A stretch of DNA of 40,683 nucleotides from Oscillospiraceae bacterium. GTDB lineage: Bacteria; Bacillota; Clostridia; Oscillospirales; Oscillospiraceae. The translations under genes and the position numbers were made by a program. Below the pieces are notes generated by a model. The model saw only the letters and a list, made by a program, of their open reading frames with translations. It was not told where the DNA came from and did not search any database. Shown one piece after another: positions 40,545 to 40,683 of the stretch (its first letter is position 1; the number at the start of each line of letters is the position of its first letter). The stretch covers positions 1-40,683 of the forward strand of contig JAFSJE010000063.1 of the NCBI GenBank assembly GCA_017439425.1. Reading direction: 5' to 3'.

Positions 40545-40683
40545 AAGCGCTGATTAAATCGGCAAGAGCGAAGAGCGAGGTATTTTTTGTCGCAATGACG
40601 GCAAAAAATTGAAGGAATACTTTGTGTATTTCAAGATTTTTTGACTAAATTGCGGCGGAAAAGAGCCGCTATGCGCCGAAGCC
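40545..40683. repeat. Palindrome-rich intergenic element, probably a dispersed repeat (runs off right edge)
   Basis: No gene seen. Three hairpins follow one another: TTTTTTG/CAAAAAA arms around 40583-40608, TTGAA...TTCAA around 40609-40634 and GCGGC/GCCGC around 40650-40667. This clustered arrangement, unlike the gaps elsewhere in the window, resembles intergenic palindromic repeats. No second copy occurs in this window, so the call is tentative. Confidence 0.4.

Overview
The window comes from a spore-forming, anaerobic member of the Firmicutes, class Clostridia, most likely an Oscillospiraceae/Ruminococcaceae-type gut bacterium. The evidence is a complete spoIIIA operon, spo0A, spoIVB, dipicolinate synthase genes, an Nfn-type electron-bifurcating transhydrogenase, Gram-positive promoters and ribosome binding sites, and fairly high GC with compact operons. 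Apart from spoIVB, every gene I call is on the minus strand, so transcription runs from right to left towards a 16S rRNA gene whose first bases lie at the left edge.

Reading from right to left (transcription order): (i) 38-40.7 kb holds an OhrR/MarR regulator, then a divergent pair: spoIVB on the plus strand and a Spo0A-type gene on the minus strand. (ii) 33.7-38.0 kb is spoIIIAA to spoIIIAH. (iii) 29.4-33.7 kb is yqhY (Asp23 family), nusB, a TsaD paralogue, xseA, xseB and ispA. (iv) 28.7-29.4 kb has no protein gene and fits an OLE RNA of about 660 nt. It is followed by oapA, dxs, tlyA, nadK, argR and recN. This is the classical OLE neighbourhood. (v) 10.7-22.4 kb is tyrS, then smc-ftsY-rdgB-yhbY-yqeK-LCP-rsfS-leuS. 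(vi) 7.4-10.7 kb is rpsU, nfnA-nfnB and five tRNAs (Val, Asp, Phe, Gly and, 166 bases further on, Cys). (vii) 0.4-7.4 kb is fchA, an SLH-domain surface protein, a DUF896 gene abutting tRNA-Leu, a membrane protein with proB-proA-proC, and the dipicolinate synthase genes. (viii) 1-370 is the rRNA operon start with tandem promoters.

Functional themes are sporulation (Spo0A entry, the SpoIIIA feeding-tube complex, SpoIVB signalling, DPA synthesis), isoprenoid precursor supply together with the OLE RNA-protein complex, DNA repair and chromosome segregation (xseAB, recN, smc), co-translational targeting and ribosome maturation (ftsY, yhbY, rsfS, nusB), and redox/proline/folate metabolism. Genes inside operons commonly overlap by 1-8 bases (ATGA, TTGA, TAATG), and several begin with TTG.

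Most of the region is conserved core genome. The items most worth a second look are the OLE RNA-oapA unit, the Spo0A homologue with a degenerate receiver domain, a nusB leader with mutually exclusive hairpins that can hide its ribosome binding site, and the DUF896 stop codon directly touching tRNA-Leu. I saw no CRISPR array, prophage, insertion sequence or integrase.
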